A DNA stretch of 64,000 bases, from NCBI RefSeq assembly GCF_002943465.1, contig NZ_PTQY01000005.1, positions 186,001 through 250,000 of the forward strand, in the 5' to 3' direction. The notes beneath the pieces are model-generated. The model was not told the DNA's origin, searched no databases, and was given only the letters and a program-made list of their open reading frames with translations. The DNA comes from Rhodoferax sp. TS-BS-61-7. Its GTDB lineage: Bacteria; Pseudomonadota; Gammaproteobacteria; Burkholderiales; Burkholderiaceae_C. Below are positions 1-8,088 of the stretch, piece by piece. Position 1 is the stretch's first letter. The number at the start of each line of letters is the position of its first letter. The translations under genes were made by a program, and so were the position numbers.

Positions 1-801
1 GTGCAACACGCGGGTCAGGCTTTCTTCCAGGCCATTCACCACCACACGCCCGGTGCTGGGTACGGTGCGCACCAGGTGGTGGAACTGGCGTTCGATCGCG
101 GCCAGATCGTCAAAGATGTCGGCGTGGTCGAATTCCAGGTTGTTGAGCACGGCTGTGCGCGGGTGGTAGTGCACAAACTTGCTGCGTTTGTCGAAGAAGG
201 CGGTGTCGTATTCGTCCGCTTCAATCACAAAAACGGGGAGATGGGACGGCACCGGGTTCTGCGTAGGTAAAGGAGGAGCCCGCAAAGCGGGCGGGGGACA
301 CGGAGCAGAAGACGGTGCCGTCCCGCCTCCCAAGCGCGCGGAGATGCCGAAGTTCATGGGCACGCCGCCAACCAGGAAGCCGGGTTGCAGGCCTGCGCTT
401 TCCAAGATCCATGTCAGCATGGCGGTGGTGGTGGTTTTGCCATGGGTGCCAGCCACAGCCAGCACGTGGCGACCCTGCAGCACATTCTCGGCCAACCACT
501 GCGGGCCGCTGGTGTAGGGGGCGCCGGCGTCCAGAATCGCTTCCATCAGTGGGAACTTGGGCGTGCCGTCGGCCAGGTGGGCGCGGCTCACCACGTTGCC
601 GATGACAAACATGTCGGGGTTTAACGCCATCTGGTCGGCGCCAAAGCCTTCAATCAGTTCAATGCCCAGGGCGCGCAGCTGGTCGCTCATGGGGGGGTAA
701 ACACCGGCGTCGCAGCCCGTGACGCGGTGGCCGGCCTCGCGGGCCAGGGCGGCCAAACCGCCCATGAAGGTGCCACAAATACCAAGAATATGAATATGCA
801 T
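1..801 (-). CDS. mpl: UDP-N-acetylmuramate:L-alanyl-gamma-D-glutamyl-meso-diaminopimelate ligase Mpl (3' end beyond window)
   Basis: Mpl is a cytoplasmic Mur-ligase-family enzyme that joins recycled L-Ala-gamma-D-Glu-mDAP tripeptide to UDP-MurNAc. The frame opens with MHIHILGICGTFMGGLA, the Rossmann start of Mpl/MurC. It contains the ATP-binding loop AGTHGKTTTT and the family block VIEADEYDTAFFDKRSKF, followed by LNNLEFDHADIF. About 266 residues are present; the C-terminal part lies left of the window. The frame is continuous although it holds a 78-bp GC-rich palindromic insert (245-322, residues about 160-186) between SARLG and FVIEADEY, where the E. coli protein, as I recall it, has only a few residues. 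The start is the ATG at 799-801. Family assignment is firm; activity with the insert is unknown. Confidence 0.93.
   Translation of the reverse strand, partial: MHIHILGICGTFMGGLAALAREAGHRVTGCDAGVYPPMSDQLRALGIELIEGFGADQMALNPDMFVIGNVVSRAHLADGTPKFPLMEAILDAGAPYTSGPQWLAENVLQGRHVLAVAGTHGKTTTTAMLTWILESAGLQPGFLVGGVPMNFGISARLGGGTAPSSAPCPPPALRAPPLPTQNPVPSHLPVFVIEADEYDTAFFDKRSKFVHYHPRTAVLNNLEFDHADIFDDLAAIERQFHHLVRTVPSTGRVVVNGLEESLTRVLH
245..322. repeat. Palindromic element inserted in frame in mpl
   Basis: The ends form a perfect 10-bp inverted repeat (GACGGCACCG at 245-254, CGGTGCCGTC at 313-322). An inner pair follows (TTCTGC at 256-261, GCAGAA at 305-310), and the centre is a GCCCGC-AAA-GCGGGC hairpin (278-292). 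The length is 78 bp, exactly 26 codons, and the mpl frame reads through it as a Pro/Ala-rich stretch. The structure recalls palindromic elements that insert in frame in genes, such as Rickettsia palindromic elements, but I cannot assign a family. I found no second copy in this window. Confidence 0.65.
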
Positions 802-850
802 GGGCTTATTTTACGTGCCTATGGGGTGCGGAATTTTTAAGCCTTTTATG

Positions 851-900
851 CCTCTAGCCCCCGTGTAATCTGCGCAAGCAGCTATCAAAACTGAAGCAAT
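851..900 (+). repeat. Dispersed short repeat, copy A
   Basis: This copy lies between divergent mpl and the gene at 946. It carries the family blocks CTCTAGCCC, TGCGCAAGCAGCTATCAAAA and a degenerate AGCAAT end. A perfect 8-bp palindrome, CCCGGTGC-G-GCACCGGG (902-918), follows directly and may be part of the same intergenic structure. Eight other copies are listed separately. Confidence 0.75.
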
Positions 901-945
901 CCCGGTGCGGCACCGGGGTCACAGGGGGCGCGGTACCATGGCGCT

Positions 946-1542
946 ATGGACGACCTGAAAGAAGAAATCGCCGCCACCGCCGCCCGCATGGTGGTGGAAG
1001 AGGGGCTGGAATACGGCTCCGCCAAACGCCGTGCGGCCAAGCAGTTGGGCGTGTCGGCGCGTGCGGCCCTGCCAGACAACGACCAGCTGGAAGCCGCGGT
1101 GCAGGAGTACATCGCCCTGTTTTGTGCGGACACCCAGCCACAGGAGCTGCAGGCCCTGCGCCAGCTGGCGTTGGAGTGGATGGAGCGCCTGGCCCCGTTT
1201 CGCCCGCATGTAGGCGGGGCGGTCTGGCATGGCACGGCCACGCGCCGATCCGACATTTACCTGCAGTTGTTTTGTGATGACCCCAAATCGGCCGAAATTG
1301 CGCTGATTGATGGTGGCGTGCGTTTTGAGGCCCGGTCGGTGCCGGGCTTGCATGGCGAGATGGTGGATGCCCTGAGTGTGCATGCCCTGTGCCGCCCGCT
1401 GAACGAGCAGGTTGGTGTGCACCTGTTGGTGTATGACCTGGACGATGTGCGCGGCGCCCTCCAGCCCGATGCGCGCGGGCGCCGTCCGCGTGGTGATGCC
1501 GCTGCGCTGCGCCGTTTGTTGCAGGATGCCGCCCATGACTGA
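946..1542 (+). CDS. Conserved protein with nucleotidyltransferase-like motif
   Basis: This is a 198-residue soluble protein with no signal peptide or membrane segment. The N-terminal 40 residues are helical and charged. Residues 90-109 (GGAVWHGTATRRSDIYLQLF) resemble the G-S/T...SDIDL signature of minimal nucleotidyltransferases, but the second metal-binding aspartate would be a tyrosine, so catalysis is doubtful. It follows mpl divergently and overlaps the start of the thioredoxin-like gene by eight bases, so the two are probably co-transcribed. I do not recognise a defined family; this would usually be annotated as hypothetical. Confidence 0.8.
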   Translation: MDDLKEEIAATAARMVVEEGLEYGSAKRRAAKQLGVSARAALPDNDQLEAAVQEYIALFCADTQPQELQALRQLALEWMERLAPFRPHVGGAVWHGTATRRSDIYLQLFCDDPKSAEIALIDGGVRFEARSVPGLHGEMVDALSVHALCRPLNEQVGVHLLVYDLDDVRGALQPDARGRRPRGDAAALRRLLQDAAHD

Positions 1543-2101
1543 GTCGTCTCATCTCCCCGATCAGGCCGAATCGGCGTCCGCCGCCCATTCGCGCCGTTGG
1601 TTGCTCAGGGGGCTGGCCGCTGGTGCTGCCCTGGCAGGTGCAGGCGTTGCGGTTTGGAAAGGTGCTGGTCCGTCTGTGGCGGAGCCAGTGCCCGGATTTT
1701 GGGCCCAGCGTTGGGAGTCGCCCGAGGGCGCGCCGGTGGTATTACAGGGTTTTCAAGGGCGCCCGCTGCTGATCAACTTTTGGGCCACATGGTGTCCGCC
1801 CTGTGTGGAGGAGTTGCCGCTGATCAATCAGTTTTACCGCGAAAATCGGTCTAACGGTTGGCAAGTGTTGGCATTGGCTATCGACAAGAAGGCGCCGGTG
1901 CAGGCTTTTTTGCAGCGTATGCCGCTGGATTTTCCGGTGGCGTTGGCAGGTATGGCGGGCGCCGACTTGGGGCGCAGCCTCGGCAATCTGACCGGTGGTC
2001 TGCCGTTCACGGTGGTCCTGTCGGGTGACGGGGTGGTACAGCAGCGAAAAATGGGGCGCGTGCTGCCCGCCGACCTGCAGGCTTGGGCTGGGCTAAAATA
2101 G
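1535..2101 (+). CDS. TlpA-family thiol:disulfide oxidoreductase
   Basis: This is a 188-residue exported thioredoxin-fold protein. The N-terminus carries a twin-arginine-like segment (SRRWLLRG, residues 19-26) followed by an Ala/Gly-rich hydrophobic stretch, so it is either Tat/Sec-exported or membrane-anchored. The redox site is WCPPC (Cys87, Cys90) in the context INFWATWCPPCVEELP, typical of TlpA/ResA reductases that act on periplasmic cytochrome c apoproteins or similar substrates. A cis-Pro loop is visible at GGLPFTVV. The ATG at 1535 overlaps the stop of the upstream gene. The next gene downstream is accB, after a 172-base gap. Confidence 0.9.
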   Translation: MTESSHLPDQAESASAAHSRRWLLRGLAAGAALAGAGVAVWKGAGPSVAEPVPGFWAQRWESPEGAPVVLQGFQGRPLLINFWATWCPPCVEELPLINQFYRENRSNGWQVLALAIDKKAPVQAFLQRMPLDFPVALAGMAGADLGRSLGNLTGGLPFTVVLSGDGVVQQRKMGRVLPADLQAWAGLK

Positions 2102-2273
2102 AGCGCTCACCCTAGTGGGTGTGTCGTCCCCGGTGGTGCTTGCAGCCACCCTTCGTCTGGGGTAAATGGCCAGAAATGACCTCATTTATCCAGAGATCAA
2201 TAAAATTATCGGCAGATGCCGGCATTTTTGCGGTAAATTCGCCGCTTCACAAATGTCGGTTGTTGGAGATTCC

Positions 2274-2732
2274 ATGGATTTACGCAAACTCAAAACCCTG
2301 ATTGACCTGGTCTCGGATTCCAATGTGTCGGAACTCGAAATCACCGAAGCCGAAGGCAAGGTGCGTATCGTCAAGGGCGGTGGTGCGGTGGTTCAAGGCT
2401 ATGCACAGCCTGTGTACGCCGCCCCTCCCGTGAATGCACCTGCCGCACCAGCAGCTGCGCCAGCCGCCGTGGCTGCACCTGTGGTGGAAGTGCCCGCTGG
2501 CCACGCCGTGAAATCCCCTATGGTCGGAACGTTCTACCGGTCGTCTGCTCCCGGTGCCAAGCCTTTCGTGGAAATTGGCGACACTATCAAGCAGGGCGAG
2601 ACGATTTGCATCATTGAGGCCATGAAGATCCTCAACGAGATCGAAGCCGACAAGTCGGGCACCGTGACCCAAATCCTGTGTGAAAACGGACAGGCTGTCG
2701 AATACGGCCAGCCTTTGTTCACCATCGAATAA
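2274..2732 (+). CDS. accB: Acetyl-CoA carboxylase biotin carboxyl carrier protein
   Basis: This 152-residue carrier subunit of acetyl-CoA carboxylase shuttles carboxyl groups from AccC to the AccA/AccD transferase for fatty-acid synthesis. The N-terminus [13 protein letters not shown] is typical. An Ala/Pro-rich linker (roughly residues 45-75) leads to the biotinyl domain, with the biotinylated lysine in EAMKILNEI at Lys118. The ATG at 2274 has a GGAG ribosome site (2265-2268); an upstream in-frame ATG at 2166 is rejected because it lacks family similarity. accC follows after 12 bases, giving the classical accBC operon. Confidence 0.97.
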   Translation: MDLRKLKTLIDLVSDSNVSELEITEAEGKVRIVKGGGAVVQGYAQPVYAAPPVNAPAAPAAAPAAVAAPVVEVPAGHAVKSPMVGTFYRSSAPGAKPFVEIGDTIKQGETICIIEAMKILNEIEADKSGTVTQILCENGQAVEYGQPLFTIE

Positions 2733-2744
2733 GCACACGCATCC

Positions 2745-4094
2745 ATGTTCAAGAAAATCCTGGTCGCCAACCGTGGCGAGATTGCCTTGCGTATCCAGCG
2801 CGCCTGTCGCGAGCTGGGTATCAAGGCCGTCATGGTCTATTCCGAGGCGGACCGCGAAGCCAAATACGTCAAGCTGGCCGAAGAGGCGGTGTGCATCGGC
2901 CCCGCGCCGTCGGCCCAGAGTTACCTCAACATGCCGGCCATCATCTCGGCCGCCGAGGTGACGGATGCCGAGGCCATCCACCCCGGCTACGGCTTTTTGA
3001 GCGAAAACGCCGACTTTGCCGAGCGCGTCGAGAAAAGCGGTTTCCAGTTTATCGGCCCTACCCCTGAGTCGATCCGCATCATGGGCGACAAGGTCTCGGC
3101 CAAGCAGGCCATGATCCGCGCCGGTGTGCCTTGTGTGCCAGGCTCTGAAGGCGAATTGCCGGACGATCCCGTACTGATCAAACGCATGGCCAAGTCGGTT
3201 GGTTATCCTGTCATCATCAAGGCGGCTGGCGGCGGTGGTGGGCGCGGCATGCGCGTGGTCCACACCGAAGCTGCGCTGGTGAACGCCGTGGCCATGACCA
3301 AGGCCGAAGCTGGAGCTGCCTTTGGCAACCCGGCGGTGTATATGGAGAAGTTTCTCCAGAACCCACGCCACATTGAAATCCAGATCCTCGCAGACAAACA
3401 CAAGAATGCGGTTTACCTGGGTGAACGCGACTGCTCCATGCAGCGCCGCCACCAGAAGGTGTTGGAAGAATCCCCTGCGCCTGGCATCAACCGTAAGCTG
3501 ATCGAGCGTATTGGCGAGCGCTGTGTCGCGGCTTGCAAGAAGATTGGTTACCGCGGCGCCGGTACCTTCGAGTTCCTCTATGAAGACGGTGAGTTCTACT
3601 TTATTGAAATGAACACCCGCGTGCAGGTGGAGCACCCGGTGACCGAAATGGTGACGGGCATTGACATTGTCAAAACCCAGATCATGGTGGCTGCCGGTGA
3701 GAAACTGCCGTTCACCCAGCGCCAGATCGAGGTGCGTGGCCACGCCATCGAGTGCCGTGTGAACGCCGAGGACCCCTACAAGTTCATCCCGTCGCCCGGC
3801 CGTGTGACCATGTGGCATGCGCCCGGTGGCCCCGGTGTGCGTGTGGATTCACACGTCTACACCAACTACTTTGTGCCGCCCAACTACGACTCCATGATTG
3901 GCAAAATCATTGTGCACGGTGACACCCGCGAGCAGGCCATGGCCCGCATGCGCACGGCGCTGGCCGAGACGGTGGTGGAAGGTATCAACACCAACATCCC
4001 GCTGCACCGCGAGTTGATGGTGGACGCCAAGTTCATGGACGGTGGAACCAACATCCACTACCTGGAACACTGGCTGGAACAGCACAAACGGTAA
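2745..4094 (+). CDS. accC: Acetyl-CoA carboxylase, biotin carboxylase subunit
   Basis: This 449-residue ATP-grasp enzyme carboxylates biotin on AccB using bicarbonate and ATP. It opens with [17 protein letters not shown]. The Gly-rich ATP loop [14 protein letters not shown] is at about residues 159-172, and the catalytic ATP-grasp block [16 protein letters not shown] near residue 287 includes the key Glu/Asn/Arg residues. Length matches the family. prmA starts nine bases after its stop, so accB-accC-prmA look co-transcribed. Confidence 0.98.
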   Translation: MFKKILVANRGEIALRIQRACRELGIKAVMVYSEADREAKYVKLAEEAVCIGPAPSAQSYLNMPAIISAAEVTDAEAIHPGYGFLSENADFAERVEKSGFQFIGPTPESIRIMGDKVSAKQAMIRAGVPCVPGSEGELPDDPVLIKRMAKSVGYPVIIKAAGGGGGRGMRVVHTEAALVNAVAMTKAEAGAAFGNPAVYMEKFLQNPRHIEIQILADKHKNAVYLGERDCSMQRRHQKVLEESPAPGINRKLIERIGERCVAACKKIGYRGAGTFEFLYEDGEFYFIEMNTRVQVEHPVTEMVTGIDIVKTQIMVAAGEKLPFTQRQIEVRGHAIECRVNAEDPYKFIPSPGRVTMWHAPGGPGVRVDSHVYTNYFVPPNYDSMIGKIIVHGDTREQAMARMRTALAETVVEGINTNIPLHRELMVDAKFMDGGTNIHYLEHWLEQHKR

Positions 4095-4102
4095 AGGCTG
4101 GC

Positions 4103-4981
4103 ATGTTTGAATTGCGTTTGATGTGTCCCGAAGACCGGGTCGAAAGCCTGAGCGATGCGCTGGACGCGTTGGACGCCCTGAGCGTGAGCGTGGAAGATGC
4201 GGACGCCCAGACCGATGCCGAGCAAGCCCTGTTTGGCGAACCCGGCATGCCGCCGCCCAAAGACGGTTGGCAGCGTTCCCGCGTGATTGCCCTGTTTGCC
4301 GACCAGGCGCTGGCCGACGATGCCGCGCGTCTGTTGCAAGCACAAGACTTTTTTGCGGGTTGCCAAGTGCTGGGCATTGCTGCCGTGGCAGACCAGGATT
4401 GGGTGCGTTTGACGCAGTCGCAGTTCGTGCCCGTGGAAATCACGCCCGAGTTCTGGATTGTTCCCACCTGGCATGAGCCTCCGGCGCAAGCCAAACAGGT
4501 CATTCGCCTGGACCCGGGCTTGGCCTTTGGGACCGGGACCCATCCAACTACACGTATGTGCCTGCGCTGGGTCGCGGGCCACCCGAACCAGTCCGAGGTG
4601 TTGGACTACGGTTGTGGCTCCGGTATCTTGGCCATTGGTGCGGCCAAGTTTGGTGCCAAGCACGTGGTGGCGGTGGATATTGATGAAGCAGCCGTGCAGT
4701 CCACGGTGCTGAACGCCGATGCCAATGCCGTGCAGCTGTTGGCCGGCTTGCCCGACAAGGCGGAGGGGGTGTATGCCCTGGTGCTGGCCAACATCCTCGC
4801 CACGCCGCTCAAGGTGCTGGCGCCGCTGTTGTGCGCGCATGTGAAAGCGGGCGGGCATTTGGTGTTGGCGGGCATTCTGGCCCGGCAGGCCGACGAGTTG
4901 ATTGCCGCCTATGTCCCCTATTGCACGCTGTCGGTGGCAGACGAAGAAGACGGCTGGATTCTGATGACTGCCACCCTCTGA
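4103..4981 (+). CDS. prmA: Ribosomal protein L11 methyltransferase
   Basis: This 292-residue SAM-dependent enzyme trimethylates ribosomal protein L11. The N-terminal half is the acidic substrate-recognition domain (MFELRLMCPEDRVESLSDAL). The C-terminal half holds the Rossmann SAM motif VLDYGCGSGILAIGAAKFGA and the catalytic-loop motif LANIL. accBC-prmA is a recurrent betaproteobacterial arrangement. The zinc-ribbon gene starts 32 bases downstream on the same strand. Confidence 0.96.
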   Translation: MFELRLMCPEDRVESLSDALDALDALSVSVEDADAQTDAEQALFGEPGMPPPKDGWQRSRVIALFADQALADDAARLLQAQDFFAGCQVLGIAAVADQDWVRLTQSQFVPVEITPEFWIVPTWHEPPAQAKQVIRLDPGLAFGTGTHPTTRMCLRWVAGHPNQSEVLDYGCGSGILAIGAAKFGAKHVVAVDIDEAAVQSTVLNADANAVQLLAGLPDKAEGVYALVLANILATPLKVLAPLLCAHVKAGGHLVLAGILARQADELIAAYVPYCTLSVADEEDGWILMTATL

Positions 4982-5013
4982 CGGCGGCTACCTCGGCTCT
5001 ACAATGTGACGCG

Positions 5014-6066
5014 ATGAGCCTGATTACCCAATGCCCTGCCTGCGCCACGATGTTCAAGGTCGTGCCAGACCAGTTGCGCATTTCGGACGGTTGGGTGCGT
5101 TGTGGGCAGTGCGACGAAGTCTTCGACGCCAACGCCCACCTCTACGCCGATCCCCAGCAGCAGCCAGAGCCAACCGCTCAAGAGGCGGTGCTGGCGGATG
5201 ATGCCCGCGGCGATTGGAAGTCTTCCCTGCGGTTTGCCAACGAGCAACAAGAGACTGCCCCCCCGGCTGACGAGGCCACCTTTGGCTTGAACGAGGCTGC
5301 AGTGGTGGACGTGCTGGACGTCCGCGATGGCGCTGCGGCGGAGGGCGCAGCACCGCATGGTTACGCGACGCCCTTTGTGCAGGAGCCTGGGCTGGATGAC
5401 CTGTTGGACTTGCGACCCGGCCATGCACGAGATGAGCCCGAAGCTCCAGAGGAGGTGTCTCCGGTGTTGGCCAAGCCGGCACAAACTGTCGAGCCGCGGT
5501 ATGCGCAAGTGCAGGTTAAAACGGTAGAACCCACAGATACCCCCAAGTTGTCGTTCATGCGCCAGGCACGTGGGGCCAGTGCGTGGCAACGCACCAGTGT
5601 GCGTGTGCTGCTGTCGTTGGTGGCCTTGGTGCTGGTGGCTGCTTTGGCCTTGCAGGTGGTGGTGCATGAGCGCGACCGCATTGCGGCCACGGAGCCCGCT
5701 GCGAAAGAGGCTTTGCTGGCGGTCTGTGCGTGGCTGGATTGCAAGGTGTTGCCCGTTCGGCAGATCGAGTCGGTAGTGATTGACAGCTCCTCTTTCACCA
5801 AAGTGCGTGCGGACGTGTACCGTTTGAATTTCACGCTGAAAAGTACCGCGGCGATTGCCCTGGCGGTGCCCTCGCTGGAGTTGACCCTGACCGATTTGCA
5901 GGACCAGGCGGTGGTGCGCCGTGTGCTGTTGGCGTCGGAGTTGGGCAGCGGCAAGGACACATTGGACGCGGGTGCCGAACTCACCACAGCAATCCCCATC
6001 ACCGTCAAACCCGGCAGCAATACCGAACGCATTTCGGGTTACCGCTTGCTGGCTTTTTACCCCTGA
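5014..6066 (+). CDS. Zinc-ribbon and DUF3426 membrane protein
   Basis: This is a 350-residue protein. Residues 1-40 form an MJ0042-type zinc ribbon (two CxxC pairs, in CPAC and CGQC). A long acidic, low-complexity linker follows, then one transmembrane segment (VRVLLSLVALVLVAAL, near residue 195), then a C-terminal DUF3426 domain predicted outside the membrane. The function of the family is unknown. The start at ATG 5014 is chosen because the zinc ribbon begins within a few residues; the open frame extends further upstream into prmA, but without similarity. The gene ends at a hairpin that mainly serves the convergent histone-like gene. Confidence 0.88.
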   Translation: MSLITQCPACATMFKVVPDQLRISDGWVRCGQCDEVFDANAHLYADPQQQPEPTAQEAVLADDARGDWKSSLRFANEQQETAPPADEATFGLNEAAVVDVLDVRDGAAAEGAAPHGYATPFVQEPGLDDLLDLRPGHARDEPEAPEEVSPVLAKPAQTVEPRYAQVQVKTVEPTDTPKLSFMRQARGASAWQRTSVRVLLSLVALVLVAALALQVVVHERDRIAATEPAAKEALLAVCAWLDCKVLPVRQIESVVIDSSSFTKVRADVYRLNFTLKSTAAIALAVPSLELTLTDLQDQAVVRRVLLASELGSGKDTLDAGAELTTAIPITVKPGSNTERISGYRLLAFYP

Positions 6067-6076
6067 CCTCGCCATG

Positions 6077-6108
6077 AAAAAAGCCCGAGACCTTGCGGTG
6101 TCGGGCTT
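6077..6108 (-). terminator. Rho-independent terminator of the H1-like gene
   Basis: The arms AAGCCCGA (6081-6088) and TCGGGCTT (6101-6108) form an 8-bp stem. On the minus strand the stem is followed by six U residues, as expected for the 3' end of the histone H1-like gene. On the plus strand the U-tract is short, so it would only weakly stop the DUF3426 transcript. Confidence 0.8.
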
Positions 6109-6129
6109 TGGAGCCTAGGGCGTAAACGC

Positions 6130-6627
6130 TCAGGGCTTGCTGGAAGTCGGAAACGGCCAGGCCGCTTGCGGATTCAGCGTGGTTTGCGCCGCAGGGGCTG
6201 CAGGGGCAGCTTTGGCAGCGGGTGCTTTCGCGGCTTTCTTCGCAGCGGGCTTCTTCGCTGCTTTTTTGGCTACGGGCTTCTTCGCTGCAGGCTTTTTGGC
6301 AACAGCGGCTTTCTTCGCTGGGGCCTTTTTCGCGGCTGCTTTTTTCGCAGGCGCTGCCTTCTTTGCTGCTACCTTTTTGGCGGGAGCGGCTTTCTTAGCG
6401 GGAGCTGCCTTCTTCGCTGCTACCTTTTTAGCGGGAGCTGCCTTCTTCGCTGCTACCTTTTTGGCGGGAGCGGCTTTCTTAGCGGGAGCTGCCTTCTTCG
6501 CTGCTACCTTTTTGGCGGGAGCGGCTTTTTTAGCAGGAGCTGCCTTCTTTGCTGCTACTTTTTTAGCGGGAGCAGCTTTCTTCGCGGGAGCGGCCTTTTT
6601 TGCGGCCGGTTTTTTTGCAGTTGCCAT
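6130..6627 (-). CDS. Histone H1-like nucleoid protein with Ala/Lys/Pro repeats
   Basis: This is a 165-residue, extremely basic, low-complexity protein built from tandem AAPAKK/VAAKK units. It resembles the C-terminal tail of eukaryotic histone H1 and bacterial H1-like DNA-binding proteins (BpH1/AlgP-type). After the repeats the last 15-20 residues become ordinary and end NPQAAWPFPTSSKP. The ATG at 6627 has a strong AAGGAG-type site just upstream, so the further in-frame ATG at 6645 is less likely. The DNA repeats are nearly identical, so length variation by slippage is expected. It probably compacts DNA non-specifically. Confidence 0.85.
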   Translation of the reverse strand: MATAKKPAAKKAAPAKKAAPAKKVAAKKAAPAKKAAPAKKVAAKKAAPAKKAAPAKKVAAKKAAPAKKVAAKKAAPAKKAAPAKKVAAKKAAPAKKAAAKKAPAKKAAVAKKPAAKKPVAKKAAKKPAAKKAAKAPAAKAAPAAPAAQTTLNPQAAWPFPTSSKP

Positions 6628-6658
6628 GATTTTCTCCTTGATCAATTTACAAAGAGCA

Positions 6659-6720
6659 CTTCTTGCCAGTTGGGTGCAAGAAGCGATTCATGTTGTTGGG
6701 CGCAGTCCCAGCAACATGAA
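6659..6720 (-). promoter_or_regulatory. Two adjacent hairpins between nrdB and the H1-like gene
   Basis: Hairpin 1 pairs 6687-6700 with 6707-6720: 14 positions, all pairable with one G-U, around a 6-nt loop. Hairpin 2 pairs CTTCTTGC (6659-6666) with GCAAGAAG (6676-6683). Neither is followed by a clear U-run on the minus strand. They lie downstream of nrdB and only about 30 bases before the H1-like start, so they could be an nrdB 3' end, an RNA-stabilising structure, or a leader element of the histone-like mRNA. Confidence 0.5.
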
Positions 6721-6797
6721 CGCGGTGACACGCTCCCAGTCCGCAGTCTGTGCTGCGGTGCTGGAGGCGTGAAGTTCTAGAAAACATAATCAGCGTT

Positions 6798-7967
6798 TCA
6801 ATCCCAAGACAGGGCGCCGCCCGATTGGTACTCGATCACGCGGGTTTCGAAGAAGTTGCGTTCCTTCTTCAAGTCAATCATTTCGCTCATCCAGGGGAAG
6901 GGATTTTCCTCGTTCGGGAACAGGGGCTCCAGCCCAATCTGCGTGGCACGGCGGTTGGCGATGTAGCGCAGGTAGCCTTTGAACATGGAGGCGTTCATGC
7001 CCAACACGCCACGTGGCATGGTGTCTTCCGCGTAGCGGTATTCCAGTTCCACAGCTTTCTCGAACAGGGCCTTGATCTCTGCCTTGAACTCCGCCGTCCA
7101 CAGGTGGGGGTTTTCCAGCTTGAGCTGGTTGATCAGGTCGATGCCAAAGTTGCAGTGCATGGACTCGTCGCGCAGGATGTACTGGTACTGCTCTGCAGCA
7201 CCGGTCATCTTGTTCTGGCGACCCAATGCCAAGATTTGCGTAAAGCCCACGTAGAAGAACAGGCCTTCCATCAGGCAGGCAAACACGATCAGCGACTTGA
7301 GTAGCGTCTGGTCGGTCTCGGCAGTGCCGGTGTGGAAGTTGGGGTCCATGATGGCCGAGATGAACGGGATCAGGAACTCGTCTTTGTCGCGGATGGATTG
7401 GACTTCGTTGTACGCGTTGAAAATCTCGCTCTCATCCAGGCCCAGCGATTCCACGATGTACTGGTAAGCGTGGGTGTGGATGGCTTCTTCAAAGGCCTGG
7501 CGCAACAGAAACTGGCGGCACTCGGGCGCCGTGATGTGGCGGTAGGTGCCCAACACGATGTTGTTAGCAGCCAGCGAATCGGCGGTGACAAAGAAGCCGA
7601 GGTTGCGTTTGACGATGCGGCGTTCGTCTTCGGTCAGGCCATTGGGGTCTTTCCACAAGGCGATGTCGCGTGTCATGTTGACTTCTTGCGGCATCCAGTG
7701 GTTGGCGCAGGAAGCCAAGTATTTTTCCCAAGCCCACTTGTACTTGAAGGGCACCAGCTGGTTCACATCGGTCTGGCCATTGATGATGCGTTTGTCATCG
7801 GCGCGGATGCGGCGTGGTGTGCCGGTCTGCATAACAGCGGCTACAGCAGCAGGTGTTTGCACGGAAACTGGAGTGACCGATGCCTGCGCAACCGACAGCT
7901 GTTCAGACGGGTTGCGCGCAAAGTTGCTCGGCGATGTGGGCTTGACTTCTTCGTCCCAGGTCAACAT
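6798..7967 (-). CDS. nrdB: Ribonucleoside-diphosphate reductase class Ia, beta subunit
   Basis: This roughly 389-residue di-iron tyrosyl-radical subunit supplies the radical used by NrdA to make deoxyribonucleotides. The metal/radical block [14 protein letters not shown] aligns position by position with E. coli E115-x-x-H118-x-x-x-Y122, so the radical tyrosine is present. The second metal motif is DESMHCNFG. Residues 10-50 are a variable, Ala/Val-rich linker preceding the conserved [15 protein letters not shown] chose the ATG at 7967; an in-frame TTG at 7979 is possible. nrdA lies 121 bases upstream on the same strand. Confidence 0.96.
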   Translation of the reverse strand: MLTWDEEVKPTSPSNFARNPSEQLSVAQASVTPVSVQTPAAVAAVMQTGTPRRIRADDKRIINGQTDVNQLVPFKYKWAWEKYLASCANHWMPQEVNMTRDIALWKDPNGLTEDERRIVKRNLGFFVTADSLAANNIVLGTYRHITAPECRQFLLRQAFEEAIHTHAYQYIVESLGLDESEIFNAYNEVQSIRDKDEFLIPFISAIMDPNFHTGTAETDQTLLKSLIVFACLMEGLFFYVGFTQILALGRQNKMTGAAEQYQYILRDESMHCNFGIDLINQLKLENPHLWTAEFKAEIKALFEKAVELEYRYAEDTMPRGVLGMNASMFKGYLRYIANRRATQIGLEPLFPNEENPFPWMSEMIDLKKERNFFETRVIEYQSGGALSWD

Positions 7968-7998
7968 AGATGATTCCAATCAGCGGATTATGAGAGCA

Positions 7999-8078
7999 GC
8001 GAAATGAATTGAAAAGAAGTCATGCATTTCGCCGCCCATTTGTGTTGCTCAATTGCATCGCAATGGTGCTCGCGATGC
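7999..8078 (-). promoter_or_regulatory. Two hairpins in the nrdA-nrdB spacer
   Basis: GCGAAATG (7999-8006) pairs with CATTTCGC (8025-8032), and GCATCGC (8055-8061) pairs with GCGATGC (8072-8078). Neither has a U-tract, so they are not classical terminators. They may tune the nrdA:nrdB transcript ratio or mark a processing site. This is inference from structure only. Confidence 0.4.
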
Positions 8079-8088
8079 GCCTCTCTTG

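Noticed and set aside
221..499. Possible frameshift in mpl suggested by separate short frames on each side of the insert
   Set aside because: Direct codon-by-codon reading from 801 to 1 shows one continuous frame through the 78-bp insert.
2280..3818. 512-codon open frame antisense to accB/accC
   Set aside because: It is an antisense shadow rich in His/Arg/Gly; accBC explain the region fully.
6137..6780. Two long plus-strand frames rich in Ala/Phe or Gly/Cys over the histone-like gene
   Set aside because: They are the complements of the Ala/Lys repeats. The minus-strand product has a ribosome site, a terminator and a known family.
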